Positions 1 to 7,358 of a stretch of DNA of 13,823 nucleotides are shown piece by piece (positions within the stretch are counted from its first letter, which is position 1; the number at the start of each line of letters is the position of its first letter). The position numbers were made by a program, and so were the translations under genes. The notes beneath the pieces are model-generated. The model searched no databases, was not told the DNA's origin, and saw only the letters and a list, made by a program, of their open reading frames with translations. This DNA is from Paenibacillaceae bacterium (GTDB taxonomy: Bacteria; Bacillota; Bacilli; Paenibacillales; NBRC-103111): positions 1-13,823 of the forward strand of contig JAJFMO010000161.1 of NCBI GenBank assembly GCA_020697475.1, given 5' to 3'.

Positions 1-234
1 TTCCCCATAGTAGTCTTCCAATCGATCCAGTCGGCGCAGCGTTCGGCCATCCACCTCATACAGTTCGCCTTGCGTCCACTGGCCCCCCGCCAACAGCATC
101 GCAGGGTATCCGCATCCGGTATCCACCAGCCGTCCCCGCGTCTTGGCCGTCCGGGCCAACTGCAGCGCCTCCGCCAGGTAATGATGATTGTCCTCCCCTT
201 CGCGGAGGGTTCCGTATACGAAAACATTTGGCAT
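1..234 (-). CDS. Gamma-glutamylcyclotransferase / AIG2-like family protein (partial, 3' end off the left edge)
   Basis: Reading leftwards from an ATG at 234, the frame stays open to base 1 for 78 codons. It begins MPNVFVYGTLREGEDNHHYL, the signature start of the GGCT/AIG2-like fold, with the YGTL loop at residues 7-10 and the Asn-His that usually follows. Further on come GYPAM (residues 42-46) and GELYEVDG (56-63), then a Leu/Arg-rich helix with LDRLE (69-73); all are typical of the family. A ribosome binding site GGGAGG lies 9 nt upstream of the ATG. Family members cleave gamma-glutamyl-amino acids to 5-oxoproline or act on related gamma-glutamylamine compounds; which substrate applies here cannot be told. 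Roughly the last third of a usual 110-150 residue protein is missing off the edge. It has no evident link with the sugar genes. Family call confident, function general. Confidence 0.85.
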   Translation of the reverse strand, partial: MPNVFVYGTLREGEDNHHYLAEALQLARTAKTRGRLVDTGCGYPAMLLAGGQWTQGELYEVDGRTLRRLDRLEDYYGE

Positions 235-303
235 CGTCAAAAGCCTCCCCCCACTTATTTCCACATACCACACGGGAATCCTTCTCCTCATGACTTGGAT
301 TGG

Positions 304-332
304 TTGTGCCATGACATTAACCGTGCTACGAT
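304..332 (+). promoter_or_regulatory. Possible sigma-A promoter for the GH43 gene
   Basis: TTGTGC at 304-309 and TACGAT at 327-332 are separated by 17 bp and lie about 55 bp upstream of the GH43 start at 387. The match to TTGACA/TATAAT is only partial (3 of 6 and 4 of 6). The 152-bp gap between the divergent genes at 234 and 387 must hold promoters for both strands, and this is the best plus-strand candidate I see. Inference only. Confidence 0.3.
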
Positions 333-386
333 GGTTTTCATAGTTGGGAAATTCCGAGTTTTCAATGAGAAAGGAAAGAATGAAGC

Positions 387-1481
387 GTGAAGCACGTTAA
401 AATTCCAAGAGGGGCAAGGCTGCTCATTCTCTTTATGGCTGTAGTTTTGTCGGCCTGCGGTTCCAACGGACAAACGGATAATTCCGCGGAATCGTCGAAC
501 ACGACTGCACCGTCGGAGCAATCCCCAGCGACTGCGGCGACCTATAAAAATTTTGTTTTCGATCATAATGGCGGTGACATCCAATGCTTCAAGGACAGCA
601 ACGGGTGGTACTATGCCTACTATCCGCAGAAGAAATCGGTATACGCAATGAAATCCAAAGATCTGGTATCGTGGACTTACGTCGGCGAAGTTTACAATAA
701 TGCAGGGGATAAATATGGAGGGCAATCGGCAACCGGGATTTGGGCGCCGGAAGTCCATTTGATTAACGGCAAATACTATTTGTACTATGCGAGTGTGATG
801 ACTGGCGGCGCTGATCCGGACAGGACCGGCAATAAGGATATTGTCGTCGTCGAAAGCTCCGACCCCGTCCACTTCGACAAGGCAAACCGGACCGTACTGC
901 TGGATGATAACTATGCGTTCATCGATCCCTATGTATTTCAGGATACGGACGGACGTCTCTATTTGTATAACAAATATCGCGGAAAGTCTGGAACCGGCTC
1001 GGAAATTCAAGGAAGGGCAATGTCGGATCCGAAAACGGTCATCAGCGACGGGGTCACCCTATTAAGCAACAAGGACATCCCTCAATCCATCGGCATCGGA
1101 CAGATGGAGCAGCCTTCCGTATACGTCAAAAATGGAACCTACGAGTTGTTTTTCTCGTTCGGCGACGGGGCTTTAATCACCCCGAAAGAGGGGTATAAGG
1201 TGATGTATGCCAAAGCGACGAGTCCGTTGGGACCTTACAAGCTCGGGGCGAACAACCCGCTGATGAAGACTGATCCAAGTGCGGGCGTCTATGCCCCGGG
1301 AGCGACTTCCATCGTGTTGGACGGCCAAAATAACGAGTGGATGGTCTATCGGCAGAAGAAAGACAGCGGGAAGGCGAGGGATTTGGTGCTTTGCATCGAC
1401 AGGATAACCTTCGATGCCACAGGGAATGCAGCCGTTACCGCGACTCGCAATAAAGCTTTGCCTGCGCCGGTGTTTCCTTGA
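387..1481 (+). CDS. Glycoside hydrolase family 43 lipoprotein (arabinofuranosidase/xylosidase-type)
   Basis: 364 residues. A type II signal peptide runs from residue 1 to a lipobox Leu-Ser-Ala-Cys with Cys24 as the lipidation site, so the enzyme should be anchored outside the membrane. A Ser/Thr/Ala-rich linker (25-52) precedes the five-bladed beta-propeller. The three acidic residues of GH43 are visible: Asp64 in GGDIQCF (general base), Asp180 in FIDPYVF (pKa modulator) and Glu241 in MEQPSVY (general acid). The WAPEV motif (119-123), also typical, is present. GH43 enzymes invert at alpha-L-arabinofuranosides, beta-xylosides or arabinan; the exact specificity is unresolved. The start is GTG at 387 with AGGAAAG 8 nt upstream; the ATG at 380 opens only a six-codon frame. 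It stands alone on its strand and ends 7 bp from the convergent NERD gene. It may supply pentoses or oligosaccharides to the neighbouring uptake system (inference). Confidence 0.9.
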   Translation: MKHVKIPRGARLLILFMAVVLSACGSNGQTDNSAESSNTTAPSEQSPATAATYKNFVFDHNGGDIQCFKDSNGWYYAYYPQKKSVYAMKSKDLVSWTYVGEVYNNAGDKYGGQSATGIWAPEVHLINGKYYLYYASVMTGGADPDRTGNKDIVVVESSDPVHFDKANRTVLLDDNYAFIDPYVFQDTDGRLYLYNKYRGKSGTGSEIQGRAMSDPKTVISDGVTLLSNKDIPQSIGIGQMEQPSVYVKNGTYELFFSFGDGALITPKEGYKVMYAKATSPLGPYKLGANNPLMKTDPSAGVYAPGATSIVLDGQNNEWMVYRQKKDSGKARDLVLCIDRITFDATGNAAVTATRNKALPAPVFP

Positions 1482-1488
1482 TCATCAT

Positions 1489-2181
1489 CTACTCATCCAG
1501 CTTGCCTCGAAGCCGCGCTACATGCTGCTCCCGCGCCGCGGGATCGACGATGTTGGCGGAGCGCAGCGCCTCATAAATCCGCTCCACGTCTTCCCCACTC
1601 AAGGCTGGCGCCGCCTCCGTCTTCAAACGCAGCAACTTCCGTTGAATAAACTCGGAAAGCTCCACATCATAGACGATGAGCTCATCCGATTGGATTTTTC
1701 GCAGCTCCGGGTCGATGGCAAAGCGGCATCGCATCGTAAACGAGACGATAGAGACGTACCTCAAACCCGGAAAGTCTGCCAATAAAGCCTCGATTGCTTT
1801 GATATGCCCCCCATTTTGCATCAACGGGTTATACAGCCTGTACCGTCTACCTGCTGCTTTAACCGTCCAATAGCGATCACTTCGTCCGCCTTTGATTTCG
1901 CCATTGTAATTTTTTGTTTCAATAACAAAGATCCCTTGAGGGGTGATGAGCACGTGATCAACCTGGGAGTACTTGGTTCGGGAGCGGGGATTCGGCAGCA
2001 ACAAATCGTGAAGATGACGGCAATCCTTCGGCAATTGATCCAGTTGGATGTTGATTTTGTGTTCCCCCAGCTCGCCGATCCGGGTCGACTCTACCTTGGG
2101 TCGGGCGGGCTTTTTCTTCGGCGCCTGAGGCTTTGTCGGCGGGGTCTTCTTGGCAAACAGTGAGAAAAGCTTCTTAAGCAA
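1489..2181 (-). CDS. NERD domain (nuclease-related) protein
   Basis: 230 residues. The N-terminus (1-30) is Lys/Pro-rich and basic with a short hydrophobic start (LKKLFSLFAKK), and no clear membrane span. The NERD core follows: GELGEHKI with Glu40, then QVDHVLITPQGIFVIETKNY with Asp75 and the E-x-K pair Glu88/Lys90. This is the PD-(D/E)xK-type active-site arrangement of the family. The C-terminal half is helical and charged, with no second domain recognised. NERD proteins are predicted nucleases or DNA-processing accessory proteins; their role in cells is mostly unknown. The start is a TTG at 2181 with GAAGGGA about 9 nt upstream; the ATG at 2188 runs into a stop after four codons. It lies 44 bp downstream of the AraC gene on the same strand and could be read from the same message, but a functional tie to sugar use is not evident. 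Confidence 0.85.
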   Translation of the reverse strand: MLKKLFSLFAKKTPPTKPQAPKKKPARPKVESTRIGELGEHKINIQLDQLPKDCRHLHDLLLPNPRSRTKYSQVDHVLITPQGIFVIETKNYNGEIKGGRSDRYWTVKAAGRRYRLYNPLMQNGGHIKAIEALLADFPGLRYVSIVSFTMRCRFAIDPELRKIQSDELIVYDVELSEFIQRKLLRLKTEAAPALSGEDVERIYEALRSANIVDPAAREQHVARLRGKLDE

Positions 2182-2225
2182 TGAACATCTTCCCTTCTAT
2201 AATGAAGAACCGCGAAAAGCCCCTC

Positions 2226-3050
2226 TCAAACCGTATGAGTGCTCCTGAACTCGTTCGGGGTCATGTTGATGTGCTTCTTGAACACCCGATTCAAGTAAAA
2301 TCCGTTCTGGTACCCGCAGCATTCCGAGATTTGCTCCAGAGTTAAAGTGGTCTCCAGCAGCAAAGTCTTAGCCTTCTCCAGACGCTGGGAAGTCAAATAT
2401 TGAATGGGCGACTTCCCGTAACGTTTCTTAAATTTTTTGCTTAACTGGGAGAGGCTGAGGCCGAGAGTCCCGGCGATTTTCTGCAGCTCGACGGGTTGAA
2501 ACGCTTGGGCCTGAATCATCAACTGCGCTTTCTCCGCCACACGGTCGTAAGATTCCCCGGTGCTCTCAAGCGACCGACTCATCTCGTGATCCCCACATTC
2601 CTCGCAATACAACAGCCACAGATCGTATACATAGTGATCGAGCTTCAGCTGCGCTCCGCTGTCGCTGAGCTTTCGGATCGTGCCCATCATTGCAAAATCA
2701 GCCTTAAGCCGCGCCGTGTCGCGAATGCTGATCTTCAAGTTGGGGAAGGCTCCGGGATCCAATGGGATGTCGGAGCCTTGGTCATCCCGCCACGTCAAGA
2801 AGATGACGAATAGGGTGACCGGGCGAATGACGACTCGGCGGAACGTCGCGCCCGGCGGGCAGAAGACGAGATCTCCGTACGTCGCCGTCCCTTCCTGGTC
2901 CCCGATTTTATAGTAGAATGACCCGTCTTCCACAGCAAACAAGATCCACGACGAGTGGACACTTTCATATTGCATGAACTTCTCGCGATGCACCCAATGA
3001 GCGAAATAGGATGAGCGCGGCACGTGGCAATACAGCGGGACGGAAGTCAT
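2226..3050 (-). CDS. AraC-family transcriptional regulator (module A)
   Basis: 274 residues from the ATG at 3050. The N-terminal half is an AraC-type cupin sensor (about 28-90, with GSFYYKIGDQEG and YGDLVFCPPGA). A helical linker follows, and the C-terminal AraC DNA-binding domain has two helix-turn-helix units: about 187-208 (QKIAGTLGLSLSQLSKKFKK) and 236-258 (LEQISECCGYQNGFYLNRVF), ending in the family's SPIQYLTSQRL and TPNEFR signatures. I chose the ATG because GGGGAGAGG sits 7-8 nt upstream; a TTG at 3071 would add seven residues but has no ribosome binding site. It is divergent from the FAD-oxidoreductase/binding-protein pair and probably controls it in response to a sugar ligand (inference). 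The cupin lacks an obvious His-x-His metal motif, unlike the second AraC protein of this window. Confidence 0.9.
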   Translation of the reverse strand: MTSVPLYCHVPRSSYFAHWVHREKFMQYESVHSSWILFAVEDGSFYYKIGDQEGTATYGDLVFCPPGATFRRVVIRPVTLFVIFLTWRDDQGSDIPLDPGAFPNLKISIRDTARLKADFAMMGTIRKLSDSGAQLKLDHYVYDLWLLYCEECGDHEMSRSLESTGESYDRVAEKAQLMIQAQAFQPVELQKIAGTLGLSLSQLSKKFKKRYGKSPIQYLTSQRLEKAKTLLLETTLTLEQISECCGYQNGFYLNRVFKKHINMTPNEFRSTHTV

Positions 3051-3182
3051 GGACGGCCCTCTCCCCGACAAGCGTTTTCGATGGAAAATTTGTATATAGT
3101 ATAGCTCAAAAAAGTGAATGGGAAAACGATTATCGATTGCTTACCATGGAAAACAAGTCAACGAAGAAGAGAGGCTGAAGAA
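3051..3182. promoter_or_regulatory. Divergent control region of module A
   Basis: 132 bp separate the AraC start (minus) from the favoured oxidoreductase start (plus), so promoters for both must lie here. On the plus strand the AT-rich stretch 3085-3105 contains TATAGT (3095-3100) as a possible -10, but no good -35 at standard spacing. A near-palindromic ATAGTAT (3096-3102) also occurs in the control region of module B (12042-12048). No firm operator can be assigned. Confidence 0.35.
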
Positions 3183-4499
3183 GTGGAAACGTTTCGATTT
3201 AACGCGGACGTCCCTGTGACGGACGATTACGACGTGGTCGTGTTCGGAGGCGGTCCCGCCGGGTGCACGGCAGCGATCCAGGCGGCAAGAATGGGCGCGA
3301 AAACCGCCCTCATGGAGAAGAACGGCATCCTGGGCGGCACGACTGTCGTTGCCTCGGTCAATTTTCCCGGCTTGTTTCACGCCTGGACGAAGCAAGTGAT
3401 CGCCGGCATCGGCTGGGAGCTCATCGAGGAGACGGTGCGGCGCGGGGGCGCCGTGCTCCCGGATTTTTCCGTGCAATATGCGCACCGGAACCACCCCAAG
3501 CACCAAATCATGGTGAACCGGTTTATTTACAGCGCCGTGCTGGACGATACTTGCCAATCCGCAGGCGTCGATCTCCGACTCCATGAAATGCCGGCCGCGA
3601 TTCAAGAAGGAGGGAATTGGAGACATATCCTCGTGACGGGAAAAAGCGGGCTGAGCCTCATCCGGGCCAAGAAGCTGATCGACGCCACCGGGGATGCCAA
3701 CATTGCGGAGATGATGGGGTACCCGCTCGAGCAAGGAGAGACGTTGCAGCCCGGCACGTTGGTATACCGAATCGACGGTTACCGGATGGAGGATGTCGAC
3801 TCCGCGCAACTGCTTCGGCAGTACGAAGAGGCGTCAGCCGCTGGGGAAATCCAAACGACGGACCATTCGCCCGGCCAGATTCCTTTTCTGAAAGAGCTGT
3901 CTCGGGGCGGGAGCAATTCTATTCACATCAAGGGGATCGACGGCTCCACCTCCGAGTCGAAAACGGCGGCGGAAGTGAAAGCGCGGCAGGCGTTGCTGCG
4001 GGTGTACACTTTTTTACGTAAAATTCCCGGGTGCGAGCAGCTGAAGATCTATCATTTTGCCAACGAATGCGGAGTAAGAGAGACGAATCGAATCGTCGGG
4101 GAAAAGAAGGTGACGCACGAAACGTATACGAGCGGGTATGTATGGCCGGATGCGGTCTGCTACAGCTTCTACCCGATCGATCTGCACCACGTGTCGAGCA
4201 ATACGATCGACATTCGGCCGCTCACGGAGGGAACGGTCCCGACGATTCCGTATGGTGCGCTGGTGCCCCGCTCCAGCGACCATCTGTTGGCGGCAGGGCG
4301 CTGCATCGCAGGCGACCGGGAAGCGAATTCCGCCTATCGGGTGCAAGCTTCTTGCATGGCTACCGGGCAAGCGGCGGGAGTGGCAGCGGCGCTGGCTGCC
4401 GGCAAGAACGTCTCGGTGCGAGACGTCGACATTGAAGAAATCCGCGACCATCTGGTCAAATTCAACGCTATTGTACCGCCGATAAATTGGAGGGGCTGA
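3183..4499 (+). CDS. FAD-dependent oxidoreductase (FAD_oxidored family)
   Basis: 438 residues from the GTG at 3183. The N-terminal Rossmann fold binds the FAD ADP moiety: VVVFGGGPAGCTAA (Gly22, Gly24, Gly27) with the acidic strand end at ALMEKNG (Glu45). ATGDANIAEMMG (168-179) is the second flavin-contact strand. The C-terminal block AAGRCIAGDREANSAYRV then ATGQAAGVAAALA (370-405) closes over the isoalloxazine, as in the FAD_oxidored (PF12831-like) family. There is no signal peptide, so it is cytoplasmic. The electron acceptor and substrate are unknown; relatives are often found in sugar and polyol catabolic clusters. GTG 3183 is chosen because GAGAGG lies 8 nt upstream; an in-frame GTG at 3114 would add 23 residues but has no ribosome binding site. 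The stop is 2 nt before the next start, which uses a GGAGGGG site inside this gene's last codons, so the two are translationally coupled. Confidence 0.9.
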   Translation: METFRFNADVPVTDDYDVVVFGGGPAGCTAAIQAARMGAKTALMEKNGILGGTTVVASVNFPGLFHAWTKQVIAGIGWELIEETVRRGGAVLPDFSVQYAHRNHPKHQIMVNRFIYSAVLDDTCQSAGVDLRLHEMPAAIQEGGNWRHILVTGKSGLSLIRAKKLIDATGDANIAEMMGYPLEQGETLQPGTLVYRIDGYRMEDVDSAQLLRQYEEASAAGEIQTTDHSPGQIPFLKELSRGGSNSIHIKGIDGSTSESKTAAEVKARQALLRVYTFLRKIPGCEQLKIYHFANECGVRETNRIVGEKKVTHETYTSGYVWPDAVCYSFYPIDLHHVSSNTIDIRPLTEGTVPTIPYGALVPRSSDHLLAAGRCIAGDREANSAYRVQASCMATGQAAGVAAALAAGKNVSVRDVDIEEIRDHLVKFNAIVPPINWRG

Positions 4500-4501
4500 C
4501 A

Positions 4502-5863
4502 TTGAACTCATTTCATTCTCGATGCTTCAGAACGATCGGTGCGCTGCTGATGGCCGTCATGGTCACCGTGGCGTGCAGTTCGGGAAAACCGGCAGAGCCG
4601 GCCAAGAGTGCCGCCGATGCAACGACCAACTCCAACACTGGCAGTAACAAGACTCAGCAAGCTCCCGCTTACAAGGCCAGTACCGACCCTGTCACCATTA
4701 CATTTTACAACGCCGGAAACATCAATTCTTACTATGAGCAATATATCGCGGAGCATATTCACAAGAAAATGCCGCACGTTACGATCGACTACATCCGTCA
4801 AGCGGGGGACATCACGTTAACGAACACCATCGCATCGGGAACGATCCCGGATGTCATCTATATGGTGTCGACAGCGATCCCTGCTTACAAGGAACTGGGT
4901 GTCCTCGGAGAACTCGACTCTCTGGTAAAATCGCATCAGATCAACATGGGCAATTTGCTGGACGGTCTGGAAGCGAGCACGCGGATTTATGGGGAACACG
5001 GGGAACTGCTGTACATGCCTTGGGGGTTGTCCAATTGGGCGACGTACTATAACAAAGATATTTTTGATCGGTTTGCCGTCGAATACTTGAAGAACGGAAT
5101 GACGTGGGACGATATTTATCAGAAAGCGAAGCAGCTGACCCGAACCGACAGCGGGGTGGATTACCGCGGGTTCGACTTCAATCCGGATCGGCCGATCCAG
5201 TCCAATCAGCTTTCGATGCCGTTTGTCGATCCGAAGACGGGCAAGGCGGTGGTGAATACAGCCGGTTGGAAAAAGTTATTTGAGACGTTCGGGCAATTTT
5301 ATCGCATTCCCGGAAATGAGCCGGCCAAAGATCGCAAAGTGGCTGATTTCCATACCGGCAAGGTGGCGATTATCGCCGGTGCGACGCAATTCCCCCAGCT
5401 GATCCAGAGAATCAACAAAGGGGAAAAGATCAACGTGGACATCGTTTCGTTCCCGACCTTCCCCGAAGCGCCGAAGACGAGTCTGCAAACCGTGACGGCA
5501 GGCTTCGCCATTCCGGCTCAGAGCAAGCACAGGGATCAAGCGATGGACATTATCCAATTGATGCTCTCTGACGAAGTGCAGAAAGAAGGGGCGGAAATTC
5601 TTCGCTTGCCGGTCGTCAAGAATAAGGAAGTGTACCAGACGCTGGGGCAGGCGTACCCCGAGCTGAAGAGCATGAATCTCGGGGCGCTGACGTACAACTC
5701 CAATGCGGTGACGAAGTCGGTGACGGAATACGACGACCTTTCCCAGAAGGTGCTGAATCAAAAGTTCGATCAGTACAAAGAAGGGAAAGCGGACGTGAAC
5801 ACGTTGCTGCGGGAGGCGGAGGAAGAGATCAATAAGAAGATTGCCGAAGTGAAGCAGCAGTAG
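4502..5863 (+). CDS. ABC transporter extracellular solute-binding lipoprotein, family 1 (module A)
   Basis: 453 residues from the TTG at 4502. A signal peptide with a hydrophobic core (12-23) leads to Cys25 in the sequence TVAC; the -3 position is Thr rather than the usual Leu, but the Ser/Gly-rich linker behind the Cys fits a lipoprotein. The mature part shows family 1 (maltose-type) binding-protein features: VTITFYNAG near residue 65, IPDVIYMVSTAIPAYKELG, LLYMPWGLSNWATYYNKDIF (ligand-cleft aromatics), GMTWDDIYQKAKQLT and a C-terminal helix with REAEEEINKKI. It should deliver a sugar or oligosaccharide to membrane permeases. No permease or ATPase gene is present in the window. The start is set by GGAGGGG (4489-4495), 6 nt upstream; that site lies inside the oxidoreductase gene. 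It is a paralogue of the binding protein at 9580-10956, with similar length and ending. It is the last gene before the convergent hairpin. Confidence 0.92.
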   Translation: MNSFHSRCFRTIGALLMAVMVTVACSSGKPAEPAKSAADATTNSNTGSNKTQQAPAYKASTDPVTITFYNAGNINSYYEQYIAEHIHKKMPHVTIDYIRQAGDITLTNTIASGTIPDVIYMVSTAIPAYKELGVLGELDSLVKSHQINMGNLLDGLEASTRIYGEHGELLYMPWGLSNWATYYNKDIFDRFAVEYLKNGMTWDDIYQKAKQLTRTDSGVDYRGFDFNPDRPIQSNQLSMPFVDPKTGKAVVNTAGWKKLFETFGQFYRIPGNEPAKDRKVADFHTGKVAIIAGATQFPQLIQRINKGEKINVDIVSFPTFPEAPKTSLQTVTAGFAIPAQSKHRDQAMDIIQLMLSDEVQKEGAEILRLPVVKNKEVYQTLGQAYPELKSMNLGALTYNSNAVTKSVTEYDDLSQKVLNQKFDQYKEGKADVNTLLREAEEEINKKIAEVKQQ

Positions 5864-5873
5864 TGGGGGGAAT

Positions 5874-5967
5874 GGGCGTTGCGCGCTGGGGCGCCCACGT
5901 TTCGCGCTGCAATTCAACTTTTCCGAATTGCGGCGGCTGGGCCGCAGAGGCGGTTTCGCAAGTTGAA
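5874..5967. repeat. Cluster of inverted repeats in the convergent intergenic gap
   Basis: Just after the binding-protein stop, GCAATTC (5909-5915) and GAATTGC (5925-5931) are complementary around a 9-nt loop. The stem can extend outwards by a T-G wobble and CGC/GCG to about 11 bp. TTCAACTT (5913-5920) is also complementary to AAGTTGAA (5960-5967), so two alternative, mutually exclusive foldings exist. GC-rich short palindromes (GGGCG/CGCCC) lie just upstream. This may be a decayed or dispersed intergenic palindrome, or an mRNA 3'-end structure. No open frame here looks coding. Confidence 0.45.
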
Positions 5968-5995
5968 CCACGTATAGCTCATAACGGAAGGTTAA

Positions 5996-6042
5996 ACAAA
6001 CACTAAGCGGGTGGCCGCATCGGCCACCCGCTTAGTGTTTGT
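5996..6042. terminator. Perfect 22-bp hairpin with 3-nt loop, shared by convergent operons
   Basis: Bases 5996-6017 pair with 6021-6042 without a mismatch, around the loop CAT (6018-6020). The stem is GC-rich at the top (GCGGGTGGCCG) and A/T-rich at the foot. On the plus strand the 3' arm ends TTAGTGTTTGT; on the minus strand it ends TTAGTGTTTGTTTAAC, so a modest U-rich end is available in both directions. It lies 132 bp after the plus-strand binding protein and 16 bp past the minus-strand Gfo/Idh stop, where a bidirectional transcription terminator is expected. The tail is weaker than a classic T-run, so it could also act as an mRNA-stabilising structure. Confidence 0.8.
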
Positions 6043-6058
6043 CACAATGTTCCCGCAC

Positions 6059-7288
6059 CTACGCGAGCGGCTGATCCGGGTCCAATACATCCCATCCCGC
6101 GGGCGGGCGCCCGAAATCGGGGATGTCCAGCCGTTCGCCGCCGCGGAGGCACGAGTCGTGCGCGATCAATCCGGGAATCACATATTTCGCCGCTTCCCAA
6201 GCATTCACAGGCGGCAGCTTGCCGGTAACGACCGCCTTCGCAAAATCGTCGACCAAAAACTGATGCGAGCCCAGGTGCCCGTTGCGCAGCCCGACGAATG
6301 AACGCGGGAGCCGATGCACCGGCTGAACTTTGGCGAACTGGCTGTCGAAATCGCGCCTCATCGCCTCGTGCAGTTGTTCTTCCGACCCGCTCGGCTTAAA
6401 CTTGTAATTTCTGGCGCAGTGAAGCAAATCGGTCAAATCCTCCACCTTGCGATCCTGCGTCGTCCACACCTGGCTGCCGCTATTCTCCTCGTAGGACGCC
6501 TTCGTGCCGTACATAGTCATCGGATTGCCGCTGAAGCGGCTCCACCAACCGACCCGGCGAAATTCATTGATTCTCAGCATGCCTCCGTCCGACGTCTGCA
6601 TCAGCGCCGACTGGTTACTGAACGGATTGTCCCACAGATTGCCACCCTTCTGGAAAATTCCGTCTTCATGGCGATCAACATACCCGACGCAGCTGACTGT
6701 CGTAGCTCTTGCACCTGTCACAGAAAGCACCAGGCTCGTCGAATGGGTCGGATAAAACATCGGTGGAAACCCCGCCACCTGCTTCCAATTGTCGCCGCCG
6801 GAATGCTGAAACGCCTGATAGAAACCGTGCTCCATATCATGCAAATAGTTGCCTTCCCCGTATACGAATTCGCCGAAATCGCCCGCCCGAAATCGCTGTC
6901 GGCAATAAACTGCGGAAGGGTAATAATAACTCGTCTCGCCATTCATATAAATGAGTCGCGATTGTTCCACGAGCCGAATAATTTCCGTGATCTCTTCGGC
7001 TTTCGATGCCATCGGCACGGCGCAATACACATGCTTCCCCGCCTTCAACGCCTGAATCGCCATTGGCCCGTGCAATTGCCGCTGGGCAAAAATCGCGATC
7101 GCATCGACGTCGGAAGCGCACAATTCATCGAGACTTCCGAAGGTGCGGGTGATTCCGAATTGCGCCGCCTCCTGCCGCCGTTCCTCCACCAAGTCCGCCA
7201 GCACGACTTCGTCCACCAGCGGATGCGCCTTGAACAATGGGATGAATGCCTGTCCGAATCGGCCGGCGCCGCAGATGCCAATTTTCAT
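6059..7288 (-). CDS. Gfo/Idh/MocA family oxidoreductase (lacks the usual catalytic Lys)
   Basis: 409 residues, cytoplasmic. The N-terminal Rossmann fold has GICGAGRFGQ (Gly7, Gly9, Gly12), an acidic residue at the end of strand 2 (VVLADLVEE) and the DAIAIFAQ strand. It should bind NAD(P) and interconvert a sugar or polyol hydroxyl and ketone. The conserved Glu-Lys-Pro motif after GKHVYC is replaced by Ala90-Val91-Pro92, so the Lys that normally assists hydride transfer is absent. The C-terminal alpha/beta substrate domain is long and Trp/Tyr/His-rich (GNYLHDMEHGFYQAFQHSGG, MFYPTHSTS). The start ATG has GGAGG 6 nt upstream. It is the last gene of the minus-strand operon, 70 bp after the isomerase; those 70 bp hold what looks like that gene's frameshifted tail. 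It could still be an oxidoreductase using another acid/base, or an epimerase- or lyase-like relative (inference). Confidence 0.88.
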   Translation of the reverse strand: MKIGICGAGRFGQAFIPLFKAHPLVDEVVLADLVEERRQEAAQFGITRTFGSLDELCASDVDAIAIFAQRQLHGPMAIQALKAGKHVYCAVPMASKAEEITEIIRLVEQSRLIYMNGETSYYYPSAVYCRQRFRAGDFGEFVYGEGNYLHDMEHGFYQAFQHSGGDNWKQVAGFPPMFYPTHSTSLVLSVTGARATTVSCVGYVDRHEDGIFQKGGNLWDNPFSNQSALMQTSDGGMLRINEFRRVGWWSRFSGNPMTMYGTKASYEENSGSQVWTTQDRKVEDLTDLLHCARNYKFKPSGSEEQLHEAMRRDFDSQFAKVQPVHRLPRSFVGLRNGHLGSHQFLVDDFAKAVVTGKLPPVNAWEAAKYVIPGLIAHDSCLRGGERLDIPDFGRPPAGWDVLDPDQPLA

Positions 7289-7358
7289 CGTGATCCTCCT
7301 GGCGAAAAATCGGCAGCTTCCCGCTTCAACTCAGCTTCCGCTTCGGCGATCACCTGTT
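7285..7358 (-). other. Out-of-frame remnant of the isomerase C-terminal helix
   Basis: Directly past the TGA of the isomerase gene, another frame reads LKQVIAEAEAELKR then EAADFSPGGSR and stops in a TGA that overlaps the next ATG as ATGA. The residue pattern is that of an amphipathic charged helix, not random sequence. The junction reads GAT ACT TGA; one extra T (ACT TTG AAA) would join the two frames without a break and give a 358-residue protein. This is seen in the sequence; that it was once in frame is inference. No ribosome binding site supports it as a separate small gene. Confidence 0.6.

Noticed and set aside
288..1010. A 240-codon minus-strand frame over the GH43 gene
   Set aside because: It is a shadow of the GH43 gene; no ribosome binding site or recognisable motif.
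2174..2188. Four-codon leader frame (ATG TTC ATT GCT stop) overlapping the NERD start
   Set aside because: The ATG directly abuts the ribosome binding site with no spacing, so it is unlikely to be translated.
3114..3182. N-terminal extension of the FAD oxidoreductase from GTG 3114
   Set aside because: No ribosome binding site before 3114, whereas GAGAGG is well spaced before GTG 3183; the extra 23 residues do not look like part of the fold.
7285..7358. Separate small gene between isomerase and Gfo/Idh
   Set aside because: Its possible starts (TTG, GTG) lack a ribosome binding site and it continues the isomerase frame after one base shift, so a frameshifted tail fits better.
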